A stretch of DNA of 64,000 bases from Pterobdella sp. o SKG-2022 (lineage: Eukaryota > Annelida > Clitellata > Hirudinida > Piscicolidae): the NCBI GenBank assembly GCA_964035795.1, contig OZ038321.1, positions 21,392,283-21,456,282 on the forward strand. The letters run 5' to 3'. The translations under genes and the position numbers were made by a program. Below are positions 1-11,800 of the stretch, piece by piece; the stretch's first letter is position 1, and every line of letters begins with the position of its first letter. Under the pieces are notes generated by a model. That model saw nothing but the letters and a program-made list of their open reading frames with translations, had not been told where the DNA came from and made no database searches.

Positions 1-283
1 AATATTTTTGTGAGTTTTAAAATATGTAGGCTTTTATCAGTAATATAATGGTACACTAGTGTTTCCAAAATGTGTTAATATCGTTTCATAAATAGCTCAA
101 TATTTGAAAAATTCAGATAATACCAATGTTTTGTTAACATATTCTCGCAGATTTTGTGTTTATAATTGAAAGACAGCTGTTTCCATTATTTTCTTTTTTG
201 TCATGATATTTCCATAATTTTTAGTTTAGTTTTTATTTCCATTTTCCTTATAGTGTTATAATGTTTTCATCTTGAAAAAACAG

Positions 284-1525
284 AACACCAATGCCAAAGA
301 TGCACCAAAGTCTTCCACAGCAACGTACAGCTTCGAAAGCATATGCAGCATTGTGGAACAAAAACTGGCAATGAAGAAAGTGCTACAGAGGAATATACTA
401 TCAGTTGTGATGATGATTTACCCAAGCAACAGTGTTACACTATCAATGACGTGGCTAACCAATCAAATACTTATATCAAAATTCCTATACATTCAAGTAC
501 TTCTACTATGGTAACTGAGCAATCAAAAATTCCACCATCATCAAGTCAAGCATCTGTCAAAAAATTTGCCACATTGACACCACTGTCTAATAATATCTTC
601 TATAAAAAGATTACTCTCCATAAAGATTCACAATTACTTGAAAATGAAGTTTTCAAAGATGTATTCACAAATAGGAATGAACAAGTTTATAAAGATGGGA
701 GCAGCACAAAAAATGATGCTAATATTCCTGAACATGTCTCACAAGAAAGGAGAGTTTATTATAGTTGCACTTATAATGAATGCAATAAAAAGTACACACA
801 GCATCGAAACTTATTGAATCACATTCGAGTGCATCATCTTAATCTCTTACACATTTGTATTAAATGTCGCAACACTTTTTCATCAAAGGTTTTTCAATAT
901 TTTTTTAAGATTCATACATAAAACACATATCAAGCTTTGCTGGCATAGAAATAGGAGTTATAGGACAATTATACATGTGAACAATATTTAAAAAAAAATT
1001 TTTTTAAATATCACATTCTTTTTTTGTATAGTTCAATCAAATTTTTTCATGTTTTTATTTTTCTTACAAACAGCAAAAGCTCAAGAACCATGGGGACAGA
1101 TGCGGTATAGTTGCAAATATGAAGAGAAAGGTAAAATTTTATAACAATACTTTAATTTGCATACTATTTTAGTTAGTAAGTCAGATTTCGTATAAAAGAA
1201 ACACGCTAAAAATGTAATTGATTTTAAAAAATTTATAAACATTATACACAACAAGCAGGTTGTCAAAAAGAAAGGCATCTCTGAGCAGCTGAAAAAAAGT
1301 TTACAGGGTTTAAAAAGGAGGCAAGAAATGATGAAGCATAAGTATGATAAAGATTTGAAAGGAGCTTGTGAAGGCACCATTCTGGCAATCAGGCGGAATA
1401 AAAGAAGAATGAGAAAAAAACTGAAAATTCATGAAAATTACACCCTGCCAAAGTTGAATAAAAAATTATCTTTATCTCATAGTTTATTACTTAATTCTAC
1501 ACAGTCAAAACATTTTATTTTTTAA
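284..1525 (+). CDS. Zinc-finger protein (C2H2/C2HC), 3' part of gene
   Basis: Three exons are visible: 284-888, 1074-1130 and 1259-1525 (TAA), each bounded by AG/GT sites and in one frame, giving at least 308 residues. The first visible exon opens mid-codon after an AG acceptor, so the start codon lies in an upstream exon not identified here or outside the window. Three fingers can be read. The first, at 286-352, is C-x2-C-x12-H-x3-C. The second, at 761-835, is C-x4-C-x12-H-x3-H. The third, split across the intron after 888, is C-x2-C-x12-H-x3-C. Between fingers one and two lies about 130 residues of Ser/Thr/Asn-rich linker. The C-terminal exon is very basic and lysine-rich. The gene probably encodes a nuclear nucleic-acid-binding protein. 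I do not recognise the orthologue and give no name. Its 3' end abuts the convergent SNRNP27-like gene. Confidence 0.7.
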
Positions 1526-1572
1526 TCCTTTTAAATGATATTTGTAAATAAATGAAGTTATTGTCAAATAAA
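1514..1572. terminator. Interleaved polyadenylation signals of two convergent genes
   Basis: The plus-strand zinc-finger gene stops at 1525 and the minus-strand SNRNP27 gene stops at 1586, leaving 60 bp between the stop codons. Plus-strand AATAAA hexamers lie at 1547-1552 and 1567-1572. A minus-strand AATAAA lies at 1514-1519, inside the last codons of the zinc-finger gene. Each transcript would therefore have to extend into the other gene's 3' end, giving overlapping antisense 3' untranslated regions. Use of these signals is inferred. Confidence 0.55.
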
Positions 1573-1585
1573 GAGTAAAAATGTA

Positions 1586-2552
1586 TCAAGCAACAAAATC
1601 AAGAGGCCTGTTGAACCCTCCTCTCCTGTTCATATATTGCCTGAGTAATGGCAATAAAATATTTTTAATCCACTGCTTATTTATGCAATATTTCTATTAC
1701 ATGCTCCTGTTTAACTGGTTGGAGTGGTAAAAAATATAACATAAAATACCTGTACTTTCTTTTTTGCAAAACATTTGCTCCTGAGACATCATTACCTGCT
1801 ACAGCCTTGCCCTAGGGTAGTTTCATTTAATGAATTATAATGGTATAATAGCGTTAAAAAAAGGTGGTTTTTACCTTTGTTGTATTGAAGGATCCAAACC
1901 CCATTAATTTCATCATGGCTATCTCATCTTCATTTTTTCCTTCTATCTCTGCCTCTGAAATATTAACAAAGAAAAGATTATTTAAAAATAAAACAAAGTA
2001 AGTTCCTAAAAGACATTAAAATTTCTCTGAAAAGCTAAAAAAAATCTTTAATACCCATTGGATTTTGCCTTATATCCTCTTGTATTTCCTTATCTTCACC
2101 ATCAATATTCATTTGATCCGCATGAGTTGTTCCTGTGTAAACGACATCATCTGCAGACCTTGAAAAAAAAATTAATTAATAATAGTCAAATAATTTCATT
2201 TTGAAACACCAACTCTGATCTTCTGTTTCTTCTTCCATGGTTTGAAGAAGAACGTCTGTTCCGTCTGTTATGAGATCTTGACCTACTGCGACCTGGAATT
2301 TTGATTTTATTAAAAAAATATATTATAACAATATTTAAATCATTTACGTGATCTTTCCTTTCTATCCCTGCCTCTTCTTCTTTCTCTATCTTTATTTCTG
2401 TCTTTTTCAGAATTTCTATCTGCTTCTCTATCTTTATTTCTATCTAAAAATTTTTTCATACAAATTCTCTAAATTATGTTTGAATTCAGAAACAAAAAAG
2501 CTATAAAACAAGTAATACCTCTACGAGGGGATCGACTTCTGCTTCGAGGCAT
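1586..2552 (-). CDS. SNRNP27: U4/U6.U5 tri-snRNP 27 kDa protein homologue (SNRNP27)
   Basis: Seven exons on the minus strand: 2519-2552, 2348-2443, 2214-2292, 2055-2158, 1875-1954, 1750-1811 and 1586-1640. They total 510 nt, 169 residues plus stop, with all phases matching. The N-terminus ([11 protein letters not shown]) and residues to about 70 are Arg/Ser/Asp-rich, as in the human protein. An acidic linker follows, then the conserved C-terminal domain: [10 protein letters not shown] near residue 117, [20 protein letters not shown], and a terminal FVA. That motif order and the end of the protein are diagnostic for SNRNP27, a component of the spliceosomal tri-snRNP in the nucleus. Family length is about 155 residues. 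The five upstream introns are 55-110 nt and the last is 109 nt. The ATG lies 330 bp from the divergent BRE1 start, suggesting a shared promoter. Confidence 0.93.
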
Positions 2553-2882
2553 TATATGAAAAAAATAATGTAAAATGAATAATATTTTTCAAATAAAATA
2601 TTTCAATAAATAAACCTTCGGCAAACAGTTTTCTTGAATTTTATTTTGAAGGCTTTGCCTAACTAAACTAAACACCGTATAAATATTAGAATTTTGTATT
2701 ATTTTGAAAGTTGAAATGATTATTTTTATGAATATTGAATTTTTTAAGTTTACATAATTAGTGGATTTTAAAATTTTATTACAATACACTTTTAAAAAGC
2801 CATTTGTAGTTTAACGGGTTGATGGAGTTTGTGCGAATAATTTTTTGGTCTTTTTTTATAGATTTTTATTTGGTTTGAAGTT
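2553..2882. promoter_or_regulatory. Bidirectional promoter interval, SNRNP27 / BRE1
   Basis: The 330 bp between the divergent start codons must hold both 5' untranslated regions and both promoters, unless an upstream non-coding exon exists. The interval is AT-rich. I see no clear TATA box, initiator or binding-site cluster that I would name. The arrangement pairs a splicing factor with a histone ubiquitin ligase, both normally broadly expressed, which fits a shared housekeeping promoter. Confidence 0.5.
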
Positions 2883-5800
2883 ATGGCGTCTAAGCGTTTT
2901 GCGGAGAATTCATCTGGTTCAAATGCTCCACCGTCTAAAAAACAAATGACACATATTGGACCCGTCAACTTAGGACCTGTCTATTCTTTGGTTGTATCTG
3001 CCTTATTCTTCAAAATTACAATATATTAATTTTTCGAGTATTTTGCAGGAAGATATGGACATAAAAGTTTTGCAATTCCAAAATCGAAAATTGTCTGAAA
3101 GAATAGAAGAAAGAAGACGCCAAGAAGGAGAGTTGAAAGTGCGCATTGAGCAATTGGAACAAAGACAAGCCACAGATGATACTGTGCTGTGCATTGTAAA
3201 TCGTTACTGGAATCAGGTGTTTTCGTCTGTTTATCATTTATATGATTAATAAAATATAATATACCATGCAAAATTCTCACAGTTAGATGAAGATGTGCGA
3301 GTTCTTTTGCAAAGATTTGATGCTGAAGGAGCTGATGAAGCTGAGAAACAAAGTAATGTTACTTAACCCGCATGTTGTACCTCTAGCAATTCAAATAATG
3401 CTGAATCTGCAGATGAGAGTAAAGCAGTGACATCATTTTTAAATCTGCTCTCACAGTCTGATAAACAGGAGATTGATGATAAACTGGCACTCAGGGTGGA
3501 CTTTTCAGAAAGAGCCATTGGTACATTTATCTTTTTTAATACTTTGGCCAACATAATAATTAATATAATAACAAAGTTTTTGCTTTTGCTACTTTAAGTA
3601 TTAATAGAATTCTTTTTTAATAATCCATGAAAGTTTATATTTTTAGTTTAACATTGGTATTTTGAAAGGAAAGCTATTACAAGCATATGATCGACTGTTG
3701 CAACGAAAGGAAAAACTTTGGGAGTCAATAAAGAAACATCAGAATGAAGATGATGAAGAAGATGATGGTGAGTTCTAATGATGATTTTATTTCTTAAAAA
3801 TAGTTCAAAAATCAAATGGATAATTCAACAATAATTTACTACTAATGGTTTATGATAAGGTTGTACTTATCGAAAATTTTATTTTTTTTTTTAAATAAAT
3901 GTATCAAAAATTTTTTATGAAAAATTGAAAATAAAAAGTTATTCAAATAATATAAAAAAAAGATACATAAGATGTCTCTAAAAAATTCAAAAATATTTTA
4001 AAATATATTTAGAAAAAGAAAAAAGCACAAAAGAAGAGAAAAAGACAGGTGAAGAAAAGAAAAGTGAGGAAGGAGAAGGAGAAGAAGAAAAAGAAGATAC
4101 TAAAAAAGAAAATGAGGATAACAAAGAATTAAAAAAGAAAGTTGAAGAAGAAGATAAAAAAACAGAAATTAAAAGTGAAGAAGATGAAGAAAAAAAGAAA
4201 GAAAACAAAATAGAAAAATCAGTTACACTGAGTGATGTTGTGAAGGTAATCATGATTTCTTAAACATTTATAACTTATATGACTACTATATAAAAAGTTT
4301 TAAAATTTCAAGACTCACTGCTTAGAATGTTACTTTTCTAGATAGATAAAGGAATAATTATTTAAATGATTGTCGTCCAACCCATGCTAGCATGGAAACG
4401 GATGCAAAATGATGATGATGATTGGTCTATAAATACACATCAGCCAACCTCAGACACAGTTTCACCCACATAACTGATGAATCATATCCCTCATCCACTC
4501 AACCACAGGAGGAGATGCATGACTTGATGAGGGAGAACAAGAGACTGCACAATCTGGTCACCCACATGCACCTCAAGCACCACAACATTTCACAGAAGGT
4601 GCCTTTTTGTATGTCTTGTTGTTTGCTTGCTTGGATTTGTGCGTTTTCATTTTTGTATTATGTAGTTTATGTTGTATTTTATCTTTTTTTAAATTTTTTG
4701 AAATATTTTTTATTTACTTTTGCATATGTTGTAATAGTTATAAAAATATAAATTACAGTGTTAAGATTATATGATAAATTAATGAAAAATCCAAAATATT
4801 GCTGACCAGAATGCAGAACTGCAAGATAAATTGGCTGCCTCGGAAACTGAGGCTGCAGAACTTAAAAATCAGCTTGAGGATGTTGAGTACAACTTGCAAG
4901 TAGGCTTTGTTATCATTGTGCATGCATTTCTGCTAAGAGACTATTTTGATGACATATTAATATATTGTTTTCTGAACCTTGTTATTATGTTCATACATTT
5001 ATTGTTCAAAGCCCATCATCATCATCATTTTATTATAGTCAGCATCTTTCTCTTCTCCCAAGGGGTCACTGACTTCTTTCCAAGACCTAACCCTCTCTCT
5101 CCATTTCACCCTGTCATAGCCATCTTTAAGTACTAATCCAAGCCCATGACAAAGGTTTTCCATCATCCCTTTCCAGGTTAACCTTGGCCTTCCCCTTCCT
5201 CTACTACCTACAACCTCAAACCTTCATGCCTGTTTGACACAGTCGTCATCCTCTTTCCTTACTACATGACCCAGCCAACTCCCTTGCCTCACCACTTCAA
5301 CGATCGTACTATCCAACCCCAATCTAACCATCAACTCCTTTGTACTCACGCCATCAGCTAGCTGCACACCACACATCATTCTAAGCATCTGTTTTTCTGC
5401 TCTTCTCAAAATACTCTCTTCAACGGATCTTACTACCTAGGTTTCCGAGCCATATGTTGTGACAGGCCTCACACATGTCCTATAAATTTGTTCTTTAATA
5501 TTCCATGTGTGTCTTACCACATAACATAGAAGACACACTGTTGAATGCCTTCCAACTCAGTCTGATTCTTCGTGTAACAGCTAGCTCACTTCCTCCTCCA
5601 CCATTCACATTGTCTCTTAAATAACAATAACTATTTACCCTCTCCAACTCACCTAAACAACCATTTGAAGCATTCTTACATTCCACATTTGCACCATTCA
5701 TACAAACCCTACATTCAAAATTTCCATTCATCCTATGAGAAACTCTCTTTACCCTAGCACACCGTGCATGAATCCACTTCTTACATGTCTTGCACCTCAC

Positions 5801-8800
5801 ACAATTTACTTTAGCCCTCTTACCACACACACCACATGGATCAATCTTAGCCAAGACAACAACCCCACCACCACCACCATGACTCTCTATGACCTTTGTC
5901 TTCCTCAGATTAACCTTCAATCTTTTCCCTTAGAAGGCTGCCTTCCAATGGATGAATTGTGCTTCTAGTTCTTCCATAGTCTCTGCCATCAAGACCAAAT
6001 CATCTGCATAAAGCAGTTCATATAAAGCACCTTTTCTTCTGTCTTTCGACAATACGTCTAGCACTATTGAAAACAAAAACTGCGAGAGAACTGATCCTTG
6101 ATGGACACCTACACCAACATCAAATCCTTCCGAATGTCCACCTCCAACCTTAATCCGCATTTTTGCTCCTTTGTACATCGACATTACTGCCTGAACCAAC
6201 CTTTCCGGTACCAACTTCTTTCTCAGCGCCCATTCAATCACCTTTCTTGGTACCCGATCAAAAGCCTTCTCCAAATCAACAAAACAGGTAAAAAGCTTCC
6301 TATTCTTCTCAAGGTAGCTTTCCTGCATTTTCCTAAGAATAAAAATAGCGTCCACTGTGCTTTTGCCAGGCATAAAACGAAATTGCAATTGGTCAACTTT
6401 CACTAACCTTCTTAACCTTTTCTCCAGCAACCTTTCTACGACTTTCATACCATGCTCTAAAAGCTTTACACCTTGATTGCTTGCACAGTCCATAACGCTA
6501 CCTTTTTTCTTATAAATGGGAACAACTGCACTCATTCTCCAGTCATGAGGCATATCCATTCCATTGAGGATTTTATTTGCTATTTGCAAAATAACTTGCT
6601 TACCATGTGGAGAAGCAGCTAGGTGCTCCTTGACAATTCCAGTTGGATCACTGGCCTTGCCATTCTTCATGATTCCTAGCGCTCTTTCCACTTCGTTTAT
6701 AGCAAATGGTTCCATGGGATCTTCAACCACTTCTACATTCACCATCCCATCCCATGAATTCTCCTCATTCATGATGGCCTCCATGTGCTTCTTCCACACT
6801 CTCTTTCGACCATCCTCGGCAAATACAATCTTCCCATTTTCGTCTTTAATGCAATTATTACCTGCTAAGTCGTTTGCTTCTTTCTTCATCATTCTCATTC
6901 TATGGAATACGACATTTCTGTCATTCCGTATCTCCTCCATCTCTTTCACCACCTCATTCTTCATTGCCTCAGCAACAGCTCTCTTGGCTTTCTTTTTGTC
7001 AGAGAGATAGCAAGATTTATTTTCAGCCGATGGAAGTTGCTTCCATCTCTGAGATGGCTTTTTGCACATCCTGATTCCACCATCAAGTTTCACCGTGCTG
7101 AGGCCTACCTTTACTCGTACCACACACCTCTTCAGCAGCTTTAAGAACGAAGACTTATATTTTAACCATGCATTTTGTTCATCGCATTTCTCATACAAAA
7201 CCTCCATTTTTTTTGAAAATTTTGTTTTGATATCTTTGTTCAAAAGTTTCCACACTTTTGTGCGATATTCCTTTTTAGCACAGCTACTTTGGACATTTTT
7301 AAGCCACCTTCTGTCTAAGACTACCTTCAGAAGCTTATGCTGAAGCTCACCTCCAATTACCCTTACATCCATCAGAAACTTCCTCTGCCTCTTCTTCATC
7401 AACACAAAGTCAATCTCTGTCCCACTACACCCCCCATTAAAAGTTACCTTCCTACTATCCTTTTTCTTGAACCAACAACTACCCACACACAAATCCTTTT
7501 CAACACAAAATTCTAAGAGCAATCTACCCTCCAAGTTTCTCTTGCCTATTCCGAAACCTCCATGAACACCTTCAAACCCATCAACCTCTTTGCCAATGTC
7601 TCCATTGAAGTTTCCTAAGCAAATCAAAACTTCATTTGCATTTTCCACTTCACACCCTCTTCCCATCTTCTCATAAAACTTCTCTTTTTCACTCATTGAT
7701 CTTCCACATTGTGGGGCATACGCACAAACAATTCTTACAACCTTTTTACCAAAAATAATTACCACTACCATTACTTTATCTGATATCCTATTTGTTTCCA
7801 CAACATTCATACATAAATCCTCTCTAACTAATATTCCTACACCACTTATCTTATCTTCATTACCAGACCGCCATAGTTTAAACCTCCTATCTAAACTACC
7901 TACAAACTTTGAACCCATGCCTCTCCACCTCACTTCTTGGATGCAGCAAATACCAACCTCCCTCCTCACCAACTCTTCACACAACTCCATACTATTCCCA
8001 TTTAATGAACCAATATTATAACTACCAAAAGAAAAAGAAGAAAGTCCAGGGATTCTTAGCACCCTCTGCCCATTCAAGAGCTGCTGGGGACTGAGGGCCA
8101 TTGCTTTATTTTGTATATTCATGGAAAAATTTGTGGAGCAAAAAAGTGCTCGATGGAGCATGCCCTTGCTTCCACTTCATAGCACATGTTTCATGACTTC
8201 AAATAACCAAATAAGAATGCAGCTCAATGAATTTTTTTTATTTACAAACAATTCATTTAATACACCGAGAAAATTGAAAAGTGACAGAAATCAAACTTTA
8301 TCATGATATCGTGAACTCTCAAACTTCTCAAAAATCATTCACAACAGTGCACCACAAATAGTTATAGCATACAAACGATAACACCATGATCCAGATATCT
8401 CGATCTCGCATGTCAAAAATGGATCGGCATTTGAGTGATGTTGTGTGCAAGCTAAAGAACTACCAAGAGGGTGAGATCAAAGTGCAAGGAGGTGGTGAAG
8501 GTGTTTCTAAGAATAAGGTGGGTTCATAGGGGTTGAAGAGGGTTTTTGTATAGTGGGGGATACAGTGATTTGTAATAATAATTATAATTATATAAATATC
8601 TAATTAGATTATACTGCTGTACATTTCCTAGTACCTGGGGTTGAAAATAGTCATTAATTATGATAATAGTACTGTTTTATACATTATTTGATCGCTTATG
8701 TAGGTTTAGTGATTAATGAAAGACTTATAACGCCACAGTTTTTAGAAATAATGAATGAGCTTGAGGAACAGAGAGAGTTATCATTGTCAAGGTTACTTTC

Positions 8801-11800
8801 TCTCATTATCTTTAATCATAACATTGTTGTTGAGTTGATGAAAGTGCTCGTTTTGAATTTTTTTCGTATTAGGAAAATATAGTTATTGATTTGTAATCAA
8901 TGTTTTTATTATTGTTATTATTATTTTTATTTTTATCTAGTAATAACACACACATGATACTTGCCATTGAAGACTGAGTGAGTTGGAGAAGTTGCAGGAG
9001 ACGCATGAAGAGAGTGTCAAGGAGGCAGAGAAACTCAAAATGGATGTTTGTTTGTTCTTCTTGGTTTTTGTTTGTTTGAATTCTCAGAAATTACAGGGTT
9101 TGACTCTAATATAATCAGAATTGTTAAATCTTATTTTTTTTTACCTCCATATTTGTTCATAGTTTTTTCAGTTTTTTACATGAATTCTCAGTATTAAATT
9201 ATAATTCAAATATATCTACTATCCATGTAAATATATATTTTAAAATCAGTCATCATCACCATACACACAAACTGCACAGTTGTCGATGTTGCCAGAGTCT
9301 TTGATCACATCGACAACAGAGTACAAGACATTACAGTCTCAATTCTCTGTGCTCTTCAATGAGTGCAACTTGCTAAGGAATCAGCTGGAGGAGTGCAGGA
9401 GTGTTCTAGCCCTCTCCAAGAACACACATTTAAGACAAGTGGAACAAATGGAGGTGTGTGTTATCCAGGCAGTGTTGTGCGTTAATTAATCGATGTTGTA
9501 TGCTGTTGAGGTGTTGATAATGCTGTTAAAGTGGTCTTGTTTTATTGTATTTTTGGTGTTGCATTTTTTTAGTTGTTTTGTTTTGAAATGTGGCATAATT
9601 TGATGCTGTTAAAATTTGCACATTAGTTGGATGAGTTGGCGATGCAGAAGCGCTTGAGGACAGAGATGATTGAGATGGAGGATGAGCATGCCCAGGTGAG
9701 AAGGGAGTATGACATGTTGAGAATGGAGTTCGAACAGACCTTGGCTGCCAATGAACAGACTGGTAAGATGATGGTGGGTGTGGGATGATGAGCTGGATAA
9801 TGGTGGTGAGGAGTTGAAGAGGTTGATGGTGGTGAGGTTTTTCGTGATTATGTTTTAAATGTAAATTATATTTTAAAGGGCCAATAAACAGGGAAATGCG
9901 TAACTTGATAAGTTCCCTTAAAAGCCACAATGAGCAGTTGAAGGGGGAGATTCAGAGGTATAAGAGAAAGCTGAAGGAGGCTCAAGTGGAGATCACCAAG
10001 GTTTATGACTCCCATCCTATAATAGAGTTCTTTAATAAGGTTTTTTTGTTATCTTTATTAAAAGACCAAAGAAGAGTTGCAGCAAATCGCTCAGCAACAA
10101 CAGCAACAAGCAGCTGCTGCAGCAGCAGGGGCAGCTGAAGGACGCTGCTTAGATCCAGTTAAGGAGCAAGAAGAGTTGGAAAAATTGAATGCTGAAAATG
10201 AAGCGATGAAGGAGATGAGAGCCGAAATCAAGTTGGATAAGATTTGTTTTGCGTTTAGAGATTGCATATAAAGTTAATGATTTTGTGCAGAAAACTACAG
10301 GAAAAGGAAAGAGAAACGAAGCTGCATTGGGAGAGTCTGAAAAACATGAGTAAAGAGGGTCGAGACAAAGCTCAGGTCTGTTTCATGCTCCACCTTTGAA
10401 CATAATTTGATCAAGAATAAACAATAATGCAGTTAATCAGTTCAGAGAGGAAGGCTCGTATGGAGATGGATGAGTTGAAGAATCAGATGAGGAGGTTGCA
10501 GATGGAACTGGAAAGGAAGGAAAGGAAAAGGAGTGGTGAGGATGAGGCATTGAGAAAACTCAAGAAGCAAGAAGAAGCTAACCATGAACTTAAACGATGC
10601 CTTGACACCAAGAAACAGGTTAACTATGTTGAGAAGCTTTAAATATTAGTGTAAAATATTTGATCGATATTTAATTAAACTTGTTTCAAATGGGTTAACT
10701 GAGGCTAAAAAAATGAAAATGTTTTCAGGAGGAGGAGACGATGTTGAATGACATGGAGGTGACAGGGCAGGCCTTCGAGGACATGCAGGAACAAAATGTC
10801 AAGTTGATACAGACCCTCCGAGAGAAGGATGATGCCAACTTCAAGCTGATGACTGAGGTAACATCTTGTGTCAATGCTCCAACATGGCTTCAGTGTGATT
10901 TTTTCAAAAGCCAAACTGTAAAATGAATATAATTTCAGAACACTAATAAGTTTATTAAGATACGAAGCTTTTCATTATCAACGTAACATTTTCAAGTATG
11001 AGAAACCGGTTTCTTAAAAATGTTACGTTGATAATGAAAAACTTCGTATCTTAATAAACTTACTAGTGTTCTGAAATTATATTCATGGCTTCAGTGGTTT
11101 GTAATGACTGAATGATTTGGCAGAGGATCAAGTCGAACCAGATGCAGAAGTTGTTGCGTGATGAGAAGGATGTGCTTGACAAGCAAGTGACAAGTCTGCA
11201 GCACCAGGTTGTGCCTTGTTAATGATTACATGCCACCATAACTGATGACTCACGCACGTTGGTAGGTGGAGGCACAGAACGTGGTGGTTCGAAAGTTGGA
11301 GGAGAAAGAGCGTCTTCTCATGACCACCATCAACAACATGGACAAGGAACTTGCGTGAGTCTCATATCCTCCATGCATTCAAAAGATACCCCATCAACAA
11401 CAACATTCGACCATATATTCTCAACAACACTCAACCTTTTACCTCCACCCATCCACACAATCTCAACATTGACACAGCTTGCGTCAACAAGCCATGGATT
11501 TGTACAAACGGAAGGCTGTGGAGTCTGCGCAATCTGCAGCAGACCTCAAGTTGCATCTGGACAAGTATAAGAGTCAGTTGAAGGAGATGCAGATAGCTGT
11601 GACTGACAAAACCACAGCTCTTCACAGCCAGACCCACATGTATCGACGTACTCAGGTAAGTCTTATTGATATTAATTAGAGAATAATGTATGTACTAGAC
11701 ACAAAGGCTTATTGAACAACAAACTTTTCAGTAAACAGAACTTACATTATCAAATGCTAAAAAATTTATGTTATATTGCCTACTAAATTGTCACATTCAG

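Noticed and set aside
3987..4253. Serine/phenylalanine-rich minus-strand frame
   Set aside because: It is the complement of the Lys/Glu-rich BRE1 exon 6 and has no independent support.
6564..7010. Long plus-strand frame inside the retrotransposon
   Set aside because: It is the shadow of the minus-strand endonuclease-reverse transcriptase frame, which has clear motifs.
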